The translations under genes were made by a program, and so were the position numbers. Under the pieces are notes generated by a model, which was not told the origin of the DNA, did not search any database, and saw only the letters and a program-made list of their open reading frames with translations. Below, piece after piece: positions 1 to 7,776 of a DNA stretch of 41,502 bases. Source of the stretch: Betaproteobacteria bacterium. GTDB taxonomy: Bacteria; Pseudomonadota; Gammaproteobacteria; Burkholderiales; Burkholderiaceae_E. The stretch is taken from positions 1-41,502 of the forward strand of contig JAGWVN010000023.1 in NCBI GenBank assembly GCA_018970865.1. Reading direction: 5' to 3'. The first letter of the stretch is position 1, and each line of letters opens with the position of its first letter.

Positions 1-835
1 TCACCACCCGGCGCGCCGCCTCGGGCACCGGCGCGGTGGCCATCTGCCAGGAGAGCACCGGCACCACTTCGCGGGCCACCGCCGGCGCCAGCCCGGGCGC
101 GAACTCGCCGGTGTAGCTGCCGGTGGCCAGCACCACCGCGCGGGCGCGCACCTCGCCGGCGTCGGTGCCGAGCAGCCAGCCATCCTGGGCGCGCCGCAGG
201 CTGCGCACCGGCGTGCGGGCATGGATCTGCGCGCCGGCCCGCTGCGCGGCCATGGCCAGGCCGCGGGTGAGGGCGAGCGGGTTCACATGGCCGCCGGTGG
301 GATTCCACCAGCCGCCGTGCCAGGCGCTCGAGCCGGTGCGCTCGCGCACGGCCTGGGCCGAGAGCAGCTCGACCGGCGCGCCCACCGCCGACCACTGCCG
401 CACGCGCCGTTCGGCGATCGCCATGCGACCGGGCGTGTGCACCGGCTGCACCCAGCCGGTCTGCTCGGCCTCGGCGTCGATGCCCTCGGCGCGGATCAGG
501 TCGAAGAGATTCGCGGCGCAGTCGCGGATGAGGCCGACGAAGCGCTCGCCGGCCGCGCCGTGGCGGGCCACGATCTGCTCCGGCTCCGGCCGGGTGAGCG
601 TGGGGATCACCTGGCCGTTGTTGCGGCCCGAGGCGCCCCAGCCGGGTTCGGCCGCCTCGATCACGGTCACCTGGGCGCCCTGGCGCGCGAGGTGCAGCGC
701 GGTGGACAGGCCGGTGAAGCCGGCGCCGATGACGGCGACATCGGTGCTCAGCGGGCCGGGCAGTGCAGACCAGGCCGGGCCGGGCGGGGTGGCCGCGGCC
801 CACAGGGAGGGCGGCCAGGCGGGTGATGCGCTCAT
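1..835 (-). CDS. FAD-dependent amino-acid/amine oxidoreductase (DAO/DadA-like), 3' end cut off
   Basis: The gene reads leftward and runs off the window edge, so only the first 278 codons are visible; the rest lies beyond position 1. The start is the ATG at 835-833. After about 30 residues comes the Rossmann dinucleotide-binding motif GAGFTG (residues 37-42), and the acidic residue E60 ends the second strand, as expected for FAD-ribose binding. A GWGASGRNNGQ stretch follows at about 65-75. These are typical of the DAO fold used by glycine/D-amino-acid and gamma-glutamylputrescine-type oxidases, which oxidise amines to imines with FAD. There is no signal peptide, so it is probably cytoplasmic. 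It is divergent from the VOC gene across a 126-bp gap. Substrate is unknown. The family call is firm; the exact enzyme is not. Confidence 0.88.
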   Translation of the reverse strand, partial: MSASPAWPPSLWAAATPPGPAWSALPGPLSTDVAVIGAGFTGLSTALHLARQGAQVTVIEAAEPGWGASGRNNGQVIPTLTRPEPEQIVARHGAAGERFVGLIRDCAANLFDLIRAEGIDAEAEQTGWVQPVHTPGRMAIAERRVRQWSAVGAPVELLSAQAVRERTGSSAWHGGWWNPTGGHVNPLALTRGLAMAAQRAGAQIHARTPVRSLRRAQDGWLLGTDAGEVRARAVVLATGSYTGEFAPGLAPAVAREVVPVLSWQMATAPVPEAARRVV

Positions 836-961
836 GGGAAACGGAATCCGGGGGCGGTGCGTGCGCCACTGTGTCATCAAAACCGGTCGGCTTCCAGTCG
901 GCCGGGCGATAGCATCGGCCGTCGGCCGCCCGCGGGGCGGCCAATCGGAATGGAGGCTTGC

Positions 962-1816
962 ATGCTCGACCAGGTCATCGGACTGGACCACGCGGTGATC
1001 ACCGTGCGCGACCTCGACGCCGCCGCCGCGGGCTGGCGCGCGCTTGGCTTCACGCTGTCGCCGCGCGGCACCCACAGCGCCCACATGGGCACCGGCAACT
1101 ACACCATCATGTTCGGCGACGACTACCTCGAGCTGCTCGGGGTGCTCGCCGACACCGACCACAACCAGCCCACCCGCGCCTTCCTCGCCCGGCGCGAGGG
1201 CATCGAGCGGGCAGCCTTCACCGCCCGTGACGCGGCGGCCGGCGTGGCCGAACTGCGCGCCCGCGGCATCGCCGCCACCGGTCCCAATGCCTTCGGCCGG
1301 CCGGTGAGCCTGCCCGACGGCACGCTCACCGAAGCGCGCTTCGAGACCTTCATGTGGCCGGTGCACGAGCGGCCGGGCGACATGCGGCTGTTCGCCTGCC
1401 GCCACTTCACGCGCGAGGCGGTCTGGATCCCCGAGCTCTGCCGGCATGCCAACGGCGCCACCGGCATCGCCCGCCTCGAGCTGCTCGCGCCCGACCCGCA
1501 GGCGGCGGCCGAGCATCTCGGCCGGCTGGTCGACCGCACGCCCGAGCGCCTGCCCGATGGCGCCTGGCGGGTGGCTTCCGGCGCGGGGCGCGCGCCCTTC
1601 GAGTACCTCTCGCGCGCCCAGCTGGCCGCCCGGCATCCGGGTGCCGATCTCGGCGGCCTGGCCGACGAGGGCGTGGCCGCGCTGGTGCTGCGGGTGACGG
1701 ATCTTGCCCAGGCGCGACGCGCGCTCGGCGCCACGCCGGTGGCCGAGTCGGCCGGCGCACTGGTGGTGCCGGCGGCGCACGCCAACGGCCAGCTGCTGGT
1801 CCTGGTCACCGCCTGA
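962..1816 (+). CDS. VOC-superfamily protein with glyoxalase-like domain
   Basis: This 284-aa protein has an N-terminal glyoxalase-like (Glyoxalase_3 type) domain. Recognisable pieces are LDHAVITVRDLDAAA near the start, GTGNYTIMFG, and DYLELLG at about residue 55. A second, more degenerate half (about 150-280) has the same beta-alpha-beta rhythm. His in LDH and Glu in YLELLG sit where VOC enzymes hold a divalent metal. I chose the ATG at 962 because GGAGG lies six bases upstream; an in-frame ATG at 950 is less well placed. It is followed 30 bp later by the flavoprotein gene on the same strand, so the two probably form an operon. VOC enzymes include dioxygenases, isomerases and glutathione transferases; I cannot say which this is. 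Confidence 0.85.
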   Translation: MLDQVIGLDHAVITVRDLDAAAAGWRALGFTLSPRGTHSAHMGTGNYTIMFGDDYLELLGVLADTDHNQPTRAFLARREGIERAAFTARDAAAGVAELRARGIAATGPNAFGRPVSLPDGTLTEARFETFMWPVHERPGDMRLFACRHFTREAVWIPELCRHANGATGIARLELLAPDPQAAAEHLGRLVDRTPERLPDGAWRVASGAGRAPFEYLSRAQLAARHPGADLGGLADEGVAALVLRVTDLAQARRALGATPVAESAGALVVPAAHANGQLLVLVTA

Positions 1817-1846
1817 ACCCTTCCTCGGCTTTCCGGAGTCACTGCC

Positions 1847-2794
1847 ATGGCCCTACGCAACCGCGTCACCGAGATGCTCGGCATCACCCACCCGATCGTG
1901 CAGGCCCCGATGGGCTGGATCGCCCGCGCCCAGCTCGCCTCGGCGGTGTCCAATGCCGGTGGCATGGGCATCATCGAGACCTCCTCGGGCAAGCTCGATG
2001 AGGTCCGCGAGGAGATCCGCCGCATGCGCGAGCTCACCGACCGGCCCTTCGGCGTGAACATCGCGCTCACCTACGTGCGCGACCCCGACATCGTGAAGTT
2101 CGTGGTCGACCAGGGCGTTCGCTTCGTCACCACCTCGGCCGGCGACCCCGCGCGCTACTGCGCCGACCTGAAGTCGCACGGCCTGACGGTCTTTCATGTG
2201 GTGCCCACCCTGAAGGGCGCGCTCAAGGCGGTGGCCGCGGGCGTGGACGGCCTGATCGTCGAGGGCGCCGAGGGCGGCGGCTTCAAGAACCAGCGCGATG
2301 TCTCCTCGATGGTGCTGCTGCCGCTGGTCTGCTCCCAGGTGAAGGTTCCGGTGATCGCCGCGGGCGGCTTCAGCGACGGGGTGTCGATGGCCGCCGCGCT
2401 CGCCCTCGGCGCCGAGGGCGTGCAGATGGGCACGCGCATGCTGACCGCGGCCGAGTCGCCCGCCCATGGCAACTGGAAGGACGCGATCGTGCGCGCCGAG
2501 GAGACCGACACGGTGTTCCTGAACCGCGGCGGCAACGGGCCGGCCCTGCGGGCGCTGCGCACGGCGCGCACCTCCCGACTGGAGTTCGCCAACCCGCCGA
2601 ACATGCGCGACGAGTTCGCCGGGGTGCTCGATCTCTACTTTGGCGGCGACATGGAGGCCGCGGTGCCGCTCACCGGTCAGGTCTGCGGCCGCATCGATGC
2701 GGTCCGCCCGGTGCGCGAGATCATCGAGCAGACCATCGCCGACTGCGAGGCGGTCATCGCGTCCCTGGCTGCCCGCTACGGTTCCACGGGATGA
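1847..2794 (+). CDS. FMN-dependent nitronate monooxygenase / 2-nitropropane dioxygenase-like protein
   Basis: This 315-aa TIM-barrel flavoprotein belongs to the NMO/FabK/YrpB group. The N-terminus has THPIVQAPMGWIA (about 14-26), which lines the FMN site. The phosphate-binding loops are AAGGFSDG and GVQMGTRM (about 168-200). Known NMOs oxidise alkyl nitronates, and relatives reduce enoyl-ACP. In class I NMOs the catalytic His usually follows a GG pair in a segment like EAGGHxG; here the corresponding segment reads EGAEGGGF, with Phe at about residue 146. Activity may therefore differ from a true NMO. It lies 30 bp after the VOC gene and is probably cotranscribed with it. The 315-bp gap that follows is the longest non-coding stretch in the window. 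Confidence 0.86.
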   Translation: MALRNRVTEMLGITHPIVQAPMGWIARAQLASAVSNAGGMGIIETSSGKLDEVREEIRRMRELTDRPFGVNIALTYVRDPDIVKFVVDQGVRFVTTSAGDPARYCADLKSHGLTVFHVVPTLKGALKAVAAGVDGLIVEGAEGGGFKNQRDVSSMVLLPLVCSQVKVPVIAAGGFSDGVSMAAALALGAEGVQMGTRMLTAAESPAHGNWKDAIVRAEETDTVFLNRGGNGPALRALRTARTSRLEFANPPNMRDEFAGVLDLYFGGDMEAAVPLTGQVCGRIDAVRPVREIIEQTIADCEAVIASLAARYGSTG

Positions 2795-3109
2795 ACCCCA
2801 GGCCGGGCTGCCAAGGTTCGCCTGTTGCAACTTCAGATTGCGGATCAGCCTGGACAAAAACCCGGAACTGTTCGGGATTCGTCTTGGACAGACGATGGAA
2901 ATTTCGAGCTTTCTGGCGCTTCTCCTCTGGGAACGCCAGATGCGCAGGCAGCGGCATTCTCAGAGGAGAATTGCCGATGCCTGGCCGAAAATCACGCAAA
3001 TCCGTTTTGTCAGATGAATCATTGAAAAAAGGAAACCTCGCGCTGGCGTTTCGCTTTCCCCATAATGCTGTCCCAACAACGACCAGAATCCCTCAAGACG
3101 GAGACAGCG
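2795..3109 (+). promoter_or_regulatory. Structured, AT-richer intergenic region upstream of the IclR regulator
   Basis: This is the only gene-free stretch over 300 bp. Its right half is clearly less G+C-rich than the genes. From left to right it holds GTTGCAAC (2824-2831), a dyad CCCGGAACTGTTCGGG (2861-2876) and the palindrome GAAATTTC (2898-2905). Two adjacent hairpins (2912-2940 and 2945-2983) follow. Next is a GGAAAC / GTTTCG half-site pair (3031-3036 and 3048-3053), and then a possible -10 element CATAAT (3061-3066) 43 bp before the IclR start. I cannot find a convincing -35. IclR regulators commonly bind such dyads next to their own gene, so autoregulation is plausible. Confidence 0.55.
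2912..2983 (+). ncRNA. Candidate two-hairpin RNA element with complementary loops
   Basis: Hairpin 1 pairs TCTGGCG (2912-2918) with CGCCAGA (2934-2940), seven perfect pairs. Hairpin 2 pairs CAGGCAGCGGCATTCTC (2945-2961) with 2966-2983: sixteen pairs, one mismatch (G2951/A2977), one bulged T (2971) and an AGAG loop. The loop of hairpin 1 contains TTCTCCTCTG (2920-2929), the exact complement of CAGAGGAGAA (2961-2970) in the head of hairpin 2. The two hairpins could therefore kiss or exchange pairing. There is no U-run after hairpin 2, so it is not an ordinary terminator. It could be a leader switch, a small RNA, or an extragenic palindromic repeat of the REP/REPIN sort; transcription and strand are unproven. 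Confidence 0.45.
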
Positions 3110-3928
3110 ATGACCGACGATTCCGAGTTCGACACCGAGTTTCACGCCACCGTTCTCGAAGACCCGCCCGAGGCGGTACCCGCCGGATCGGCCATCCTGA
3201 GGGCCGTGCGCATCCTCGAGGCGATCGCCCGTCACGACACCCCGCCGCAGCTCTCCGAGATCTGCCGCGAGGTCGAGCTGCCCAAGCCCACCGTCTACCG
3301 CATCCTCACCACGCTCGAGCACGCCGGCCTGGTCGGGCGCGAGCCGGGCAGCAAACGCTATGCCTGTTCCGAGCGCATGAACGGTCTGGCGGTCGAGACC
3401 CTGCTGCGCTCGCCCGCCCGGGGCGCCCGCCGCGCGGTGCTCGAGGAGCTGGTCGAGCAGATCGGCGAGACCTGCAACCTCACCATCCCCAACAACAACT
3501 CGGTGCTCTATCTCGACCGGGTCGAGGCCTCCTGGCCGCTGCGGGTCCGCTTCACCGCCGGCTCCAAGGTGCCGCTCTACGCCTCGGCCAGCGGCAAGCT
3601 GTTCCTGTCCTACCTTCCCAAGCGCAGCCGTGAGCGTTTCCTGCGCGTCACCCCGCTGATCCGGCATACTCAGAAGACGTTCACCGATCCCGCCCGGCTC
3701 GGTCGCGAGTTCGAGGCCATCCGCGCCAACGGCTACGCCACCGATGACGAGGAGTATCTCGCCGGCATCAACTGCCTGGCGGTGCCGGTGCGCGACGCCG
3801 ACCAGCGTGTGGTGGCCGCCGTGGCGGTCCAGGCGCCGGTCAGCCGTCTGCGTCTCGAGGAGGCCATCGAGTTCCTGCCTCACCTGCGCCAGGCGGCTGA
3901 CGCCATCGCCCAGACCATCGACTGGTGA
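3110..3928 (+). CDS. IclR-family transcriptional regulator
   Basis: This 272-aa protein has the two-part IclR layout. The N-terminal winged helix-turn-helix is at about 27-90, with recognition helix PKPTVYRILTTLEHAGLV (58-75). The C-terminal effector-binding (GAF-like) domain is at about 105-270, with hallmarks such as LYASASGKLFLSYLP and GYATDDEEYLAGINCLAVPV. I chose the ATG at 3110 because GGAGA lies five bases upstream; an upstream in-frame ATG at 3065 has no ribosome site and would add 15 atypical residues. IclR proteins bind small organic acids and usually control adjacent catabolic genes. The molybdenum hydroxylase gene starts 36 bp downstream on the same strand, so the two are probably cotranscribed and it is the likeliest target. 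Confidence 0.94.
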   Translation: MTDDSEFDTEFHATVLEDPPEAVPAGSAILRAVRILEAIARHDTPPQLSEICREVELPKPTVYRILTTLEHAGLVGREPGSKRYACSERMNGLAVETLLRSPARGARRAVLEELVEQIGETCNLTIPNNNSVLYLDRVEASWPLRVRFTAGSKVPLYASASGKLFLSYLPKRSRERFLRVTPLIRHTQKTFTDPARLGREFEAIRANGYATDDEEYLAGINCLAVPVRDADQRVVAAVAVQAPVSRLRLEEAIEFLPHLRQAADAIAQTIDW

Positions 3929-3964
3929 GCGGCTGACGACACCCTTCGACAGGAAGTTGCCTCG

Positions 3965-6301
3965 ATGAATGATTCAGCAGCCAATGGGGTTCTGCGCTTC
4001 GGCAGCGGACAGGCCGTCAGCCGGGTGGAAGACGCCGCCCTGCTCACCGGTCGCGGCCAGTTCACCGACGACATGGCGCCGGCCGGCACGCGGGTGCTGG
4101 CCTTCCTGCGCTCGCCGTACGCGCATGCCCGCATCCTGTCGATCGACACCACCGCGGCCCGGGCCATGCCCGGCGTCTCGGCGGTGATCACCGCGACCGA
4201 ACTGCTCGCAGGCGGCGTCAAGCCGCTGCCGCATGCCGCCGCCTTCAAGCGCGCTGACGGCTCGGCGGCGGTATCGCCACCGCGCTTTCCGCTGGCGCTC
4301 GAGGTCATCCGCTTCGCCGGCGAGGCGGTGGCGGCGGTGGTTGCCGACACCCGCGAGCAGGCCCGCGACGCGCTCGAGGCCATCCAGCTCGAGGTCGAGG
4401 AGCTGCCCGCGGTCACGGCGCTCACCGACGCGGTGGCCGACGGAGCGCCTCAGCTCTGGCACGAGGCGGCCGGCAACATCGCCGCCGAGGCCCGTTACGG
4501 CAACGCGGCGGCCACCGAGGCCGCCTTCGCTGCCGCCGCGCATGTGGTCACGCTCGACCCGCTGGTCAACCAGCGGCTGGCGCCGGCCTCCATCGAGCCG
4601 CGCACCGTGCTCGCCAGTCATGACCCCGCCAGCGGCCGGCTCACCATCCGCATGAGCAGCCAGATGCCCACCGGGGTGCGCAACCTGCTTGCCGACACCG
4701 TGCTGGGCATGCCCCAGGACAAGATCCGCGTGGTGGTTGGCGATGTCGGTGGCGGCTTCGGCATGAAGACCGGCCTGTATCCCGAGGACGCGGTGGTGGC
4801 CTTCTGCGCCCGGCAGCTCGCCTGCCCGGTGCTCTGGACGGCCGAGCGCTCCGAGGAGTTCCTCTCGGCCATCCATGGCCGTGACATCCACACCCGCGCC
4901 CAGCTTGCCCTCGATGCCAACGGTCGCGTGCAGGCCTTCCGGGTGCACAACCTGGCCAATGTCGGCGCCTTCGCCACGCCCACCGGGGTGGCCATCCAGC
5001 TGCTCATCGGGCCCTGGGTGCTGAGCAGCATCTACGACATCCAGACCGTCGATTTCCATTTCAAGGCGGTGCTCACCAACACCGCGCCCACCGGCGCCTA
5101 CCGCGGCGCCGGCCGGCCCGAGTCGATCTACATCATCGAGCGGCTGATGGACGCCGCCGCCCGCCAGCTCGGCATCGACGGCGCCGAGCTGCGTCGGCGC
5201 AACATGATCCGCCCCGAGCAGATGCCCTACACCAACCCCATGGGCCAGACCTACGACACCGGGCAGTTCGAGAAGGTGCTCGATCAGGGTCTCGCGCTGG
5301 CCGACTGGTCGGGCTTCGAGGCGCGCGCCGCGCAGTCCCGCGCGCGTGGCCGGGTGCGGGGTCGCGGCATCGCCACCTTCCTCGAGTGGACGGGCGGCAA
5401 CGCCCTCGAGGAACGGGTCACGGTCAATGTGCGTCCCGACGGCATCATCGAGCTGATTTCCGCCACCCAGGCGATGGGCCAGGGTCTGGCCACCACCTAC
5501 TCGCAGCTCGCCGTCGACATCTTCGGCGTGCCGCTCGATCGCATCCGCGTCATCCAGGGCGACACCGATCTTGCCAACGGCTTCGGCAGCGCGGGTTCGC
5601 GCTCGCTGTTCACCGGCGGCACCGCGGTCACCGTTGCCTCGGAACGCACCATCGAGCGCGCCCGATCGCTCGCGGCCGAGGCGCTCGAAGTGGGCGAGCC
5701 CGATCTCGAGTACCGGCAGGCGGCGTTTCGCGTGGTGGGCACCGATCGGCAGATCGGCCTGTTCGAGCTCGCCGCCCGCCAGCCCGAGCAGAAGATCGTC
5801 ATCGACAGCTCGGTGGCGGTGTCCGGGCCCACCTGGCCCAACGGCTGCCACATCTGCGAGGTCGAGATCGATCCCGACACCGGCGAGACCGAGGTGGCGG
5901 CTTATGCCTCGGTGAACGATGTCGGCCGGGTGGTCAATCCCACCATCGTGCGCGGCCAGCTCGATGGCGGCGCGTTGCAGGGCATCGGTCAGGCGCTGTG
6001 CGAGCATCTGGTCTATGACCCCGAGAGCGGCCAGATGCTCAGCGGCAGCTTCCTCGACTACACCATGCCGCGGGCTGACCTGCGGGTGCCCTTCCTCACC
6101 GAGATGGACGAGTCCACGCCCTGCAAGAACAACCCCCTCGGCGTGAAGGGGGTGGGCGAACTCGGCACCATCGGGGCCACGCCGGCGGTGGTCAATGCGG
6201 TGGTTGATGCCCTGGCTCGCGCCGGGGTGGATACCCGCGCCCATCCGGTGCAGATGCCGCTCACCGCCGAGCGGGTCTGGCGGGCGCTCAACACCCGCTG
6301 A
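3965..6301 (+). CDS. Xanthine dehydrogenase/CoxL-family molybdopterin-binding catalytic subunit
   Basis: This 778-aa protein is full length for the molybdenum hydroxylase large subunit. It has an aldehyde-oxidase/xanthine-dehydrogenase a/b hammerhead domain (about 18-130) and then two molybdopterin-binding domains (about 150-400 and 420-690). Visible motifs are GGGFGMKTGLYPED (about 261-274), GAYRGAGRPE (around Y379), MGQGLATTYSQL, and the C-terminal GVKGVGELG with the likely catalytic Glu at 732. The AYRGAGR loop lacks the Cys of true CO dehydrogenase (AYRCSFR), so it resembles form II CoxL-like, aldehyde or aromatic hydroxylases. The start is the ATG at 3965, nine bases after AGGAAG. These enzymes normally need a 2Fe-2S subunit and an FAD subunit, and neither is nearby. 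Substrate is unknown. Confidence 0.93.
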   Translation: MNDSAANGVLRFGSGQAVSRVEDAALLTGRGQFTDDMAPAGTRVLAFLRSPYAHARILSIDTTAARAMPGVSAVITATELLAGGVKPLPHAAAFKRADGSAAVSPPRFPLALEVIRFAGEAVAAVVADTREQARDALEAIQLEVEELPAVTALTDAVADGAPQLWHEAAGNIAAEARYGNAAATEAAFAAAAHVVTLDPLVNQRLAPASIEPRTVLASHDPASGRLTIRMSSQMPTGVRNLLADTVLGMPQDKIRVVVGDVGGGFGMKTGLYPEDAVVAFCARQLACPVLWTAERSEEFLSAIHGRDIHTRAQLALDANGRVQAFRVHNLANVGAFATPTGVAIQLLIGPWVLSSIYDIQTVDFHFKAVLTNTAPTGAYRGAGRPESIYIIERLMDAAARQLGIDGAELRRRNMIRPEQMPYTNPMGQTYDTGQFEKVLDQGLALADWSGFEARAAQSRARGRVRGRGIATFLEWTGGNALEERVTVNVRPDGIIELISATQAMGQGLATTYSQLAVDIFGVPLDRIRVIQGDTDLANGFGSAGSRSLFTGGTAVTVASERTIERARSLAAEALEVGEPDLEYRQAAFRVVGTDRQIGLFELAARQPEQKIVIDSSVAVSGPTWPNGCHICEVEIDPDTGETEVAAYASVNDVGRVVNPTIVRGQLDGGALQGIGQALCEHLVYDPESGQMLSGSFLDYTMPRADLRVPFLTEMDESTPCKNNPLGVKGVGELGTIGATPAVVNAVVDALARAGVDTRAHPVQMPLTAERVWRALNTR

Positions 6302-6308
6302 GTCTTCC

Positions 6309-7559
6309 TCAGCCGGGGCCCGTGCCTTGCGCCGGGCCCGGGCCTGGGCGCCGCGCCCCGGCCAGCAGCACCAGGCCGGTGAGTGCCGGCAGCACGCCCA
6401 GCACGGTGAACACCACCGAGTAGCTGCCGGTGAGGCTCACCAGCGTGGCGAAGGCGGCCGAGCCGCCCACGCCGCCCATGAAGGTCAGGAACTGGGTGGC
6501 CCCCGTGCTGCGCGCCACCCGCTCCGGGGGCACCAGCCGGACCAGATCCGCGAAGAACACGCCATTCCAGGCCACCGCCGTCACTGCGCAGGCCAGCGTC
6601 AGCGCGAGCATGGTCGACGCTGAGGCGTCCGCGGGGGCCAGGCCGACCAGGGCCACCGCCAGGCCCATCGCCACGCCCAGGGCTCCGAGCAGGCGGGCGG
6701 GGTCGACCCAGCGGTCGGCGACATGGCCCCAGCCGATCCGGCCCACCACGCTGGCCGCCTGCGAGGCGGCGAGCAGACTTGCCGCGAGCGGCAGGCTGTA
6801 GCCGTGCTCGAGCTTGAGCAGCGACACCAGGAAGGTGAGGAAGCTCACCTGCGTGAACGCGAACACCAGCGAGGCGATCGCCAGCCGCCGGGTGGGCGCG
6901 AAGGCCAGCACCTCGCGCAGCGGCTCGAGCAGGCGCTGGCGCAGCCCCTCCGCCGTCGGGCTGCCGGGCGAGGCCGCCGCCGCGGCGGCGGGCGCGGCGT
7001 TGCCCTCCAGCAGGCTGCGCTTGCGCCCGATCAGCATCATCACGCCCATCAGGCCCACCGCGAGCACCAGCAGCGCCTGCGTCCAGCTGCCGACCGCCAT
7101 CAGCGCCGGAACCACCATGCCGGTGAAGGCTACGCCCAGCGGCACCCCGGTCTGCTTGATCGAAAAGAACAGCCCGCGACGCGCGGCAGGGGCATGGCGG
7201 CTCAGGATCTCCGCCGCAGTCGGGTTGGGCAGGCCGTAGCCCACGCCCAGCACCGCCGCGCCGGCGAGCAGGGCCGCGGGGTGGCCGATGGCCATCAGGG
7301 CGAGGCCGATCGCCGACGCGGTGAGCGCGACCTGGCTGATCCGCACCGGCCCATGCCGCTGCGAGAGCGCACCCCCGCCCAGGCCGGTCACCATGGCTGC
7401 CAGATACGCCAGGCTGATCAGCCAGCCGACATGCTGAGCGCCCACGCCGATCTGCGGGCTGACCGCGGGCGCCATCACCGAGGGCGTGGTGAGCGCGACG
7501 GCGGCGAGCGTCTGCACGGCGAGAGTGACCGACAGGGCGGTCCAGGGGGCGGGCGTCAC
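6309..7559 (-). CDS. MFS transporter
   Basis: This 416-aa, 12-helix major facilitator protein starts directly in helix 1 (TALSVTLAVQTLAAVAL). It has the loop 2-3 signature region GGALSQRHGPVRISQ, a variant of the GxxxDRxGRR motif, a hydrophilic middle loop at about 190-215, and a helix-rich C-terminal half with GRIGWGHVADRWVDP. The first usable codon is a GTG at 7559-7557. That codon lies inside the first unit of a 14-bp tandem repeat, and an in-frame stop (7586-7584) rules out a longer version. The sequence upstream of the GTG is pyrimidine-rich and has no Shine-Dalgarno. It converges on the CoxL-like gene, with only seven bases between the two stops. Substrate unknown; probably a small organic compound. 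Confidence 0.88.
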   Translation of the reverse strand: MTPAPWTALSVTLAVQTLAAVALTTPSVMAPAVSPQIGVGAQHVGWLISLAYLAAMVTGLGGGALSQRHGPVRISQVALTASAIGLALMAIGHPAALLAGAAVLGVGYGLPNPTAAEILSRHAPAARRGLFFSIKQTGVPLGVAFTGMVVPALMAVGSWTQALLVLAVGLMGVMMLIGRKRSLLEGNAAPAAAAAASPGSPTAEGLRQRLLEPLREVLAFAPTRRLAIASLVFAFTQVSFLTFLVSLLKLEHGYSLPLAASLLAASQAASVVGRIGWGHVADRWVDPARLLGALGVAMGLAVALVGLAPADASASTMLALTLACAVTAVAWNGVFFADLVRLVPPERVARSTGATQFLTFMGGVGGSAAFATLVSLTGSYSVVFTVLGVLPALTGLVLLAGARRPGPGPAQGTGPG

Positions 7560-7646
7560 GGAGAGAGCGTCACGGAGAGAGCGTCACGGAGAGAGCGTCA
7601 CGGAGAGAGCGTCACGGAGAGAGCGTCACGGAGAGAGCGTCACGGA
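7553..7646. repeat. Tandem array of a 14-bp repeat, about 6.7 copies
   Basis: The unit GCGTCACGGAGAGA begins at 7553, 7567, 7581, 7595, 7609 and 7623, followed by a partial seventh copy GCGTCACGGA at 7637-7646. The six full units look identical. On the minus strand each unit carries GTGACG, and the one in unit 1 is the apparent start codon of the MFS gene. Because 14 is not a multiple of three, the same codon falls in a different frame in each successive unit. The array sits between divergent genes (MFS leftward, aminotransferase rightward), so it could be a protein-binding array or a slippage-prone switch. Confidence 0.95.
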
Positions 7647-7661
7647 AAAGGGGCTCAGGGG

Positions 7662-7697
7662 GCGTCACCGCGGGATCGTCACAGCAAAGGCGTCGTA
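7662..7697. repeat. Degenerate continuation of the 14-bp repeat
   Basis: Three imperfect copies keep the 14-bp spacing: GCGTCACC at 7662, TCGTCACA at 7676 and GCGTCGTA at 7690. They are out of phase with the perfect array (25 bp after the last unit). This looks like an older, decayed part of the same array. Confidence 0.6.
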
Positions 7698-7776
7698 GCA
7701 GGGCGCGCCAGTGTGGTGGCCGAGGGGCGGATCGGGCAAGCCGCGAGCGGGTGGATCCGGACATCGGCGATCGCGC

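Noticed and set aside
2977-3633. An open frame starting at an ATG six bases after AGAGGAGAA, inside hairpin 2
   Set aside because: It overlaps the IclR gene in another frame for most of its length, and its translation becomes arginine-rich shadow sequence. The ribosome-site look-alike is better explained as part of the hairpin. A very short leader peptide cannot be excluded.
3974-6244. A 756-codon minus-strand open frame opposite the CoxL-like gene
   Set aside because: It has no domain motifs and shadow composition; the plus-strand protein is full length with catalytic residues.
6302-6308. Dedicated terminator between the CoxL-like and MFS genes
   Set aside because: Only seven bases separate the stops. 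GGGCCC-type self-complementarity inside the end of the MFS gene is expected from composition and has no T-tract.
7553-7646. CRISPR array interpretation of the 14-bp repeats
   Set aside because: The repeats are directly adjacent, with no spacers; the unit is too short; and there are no cas genes.
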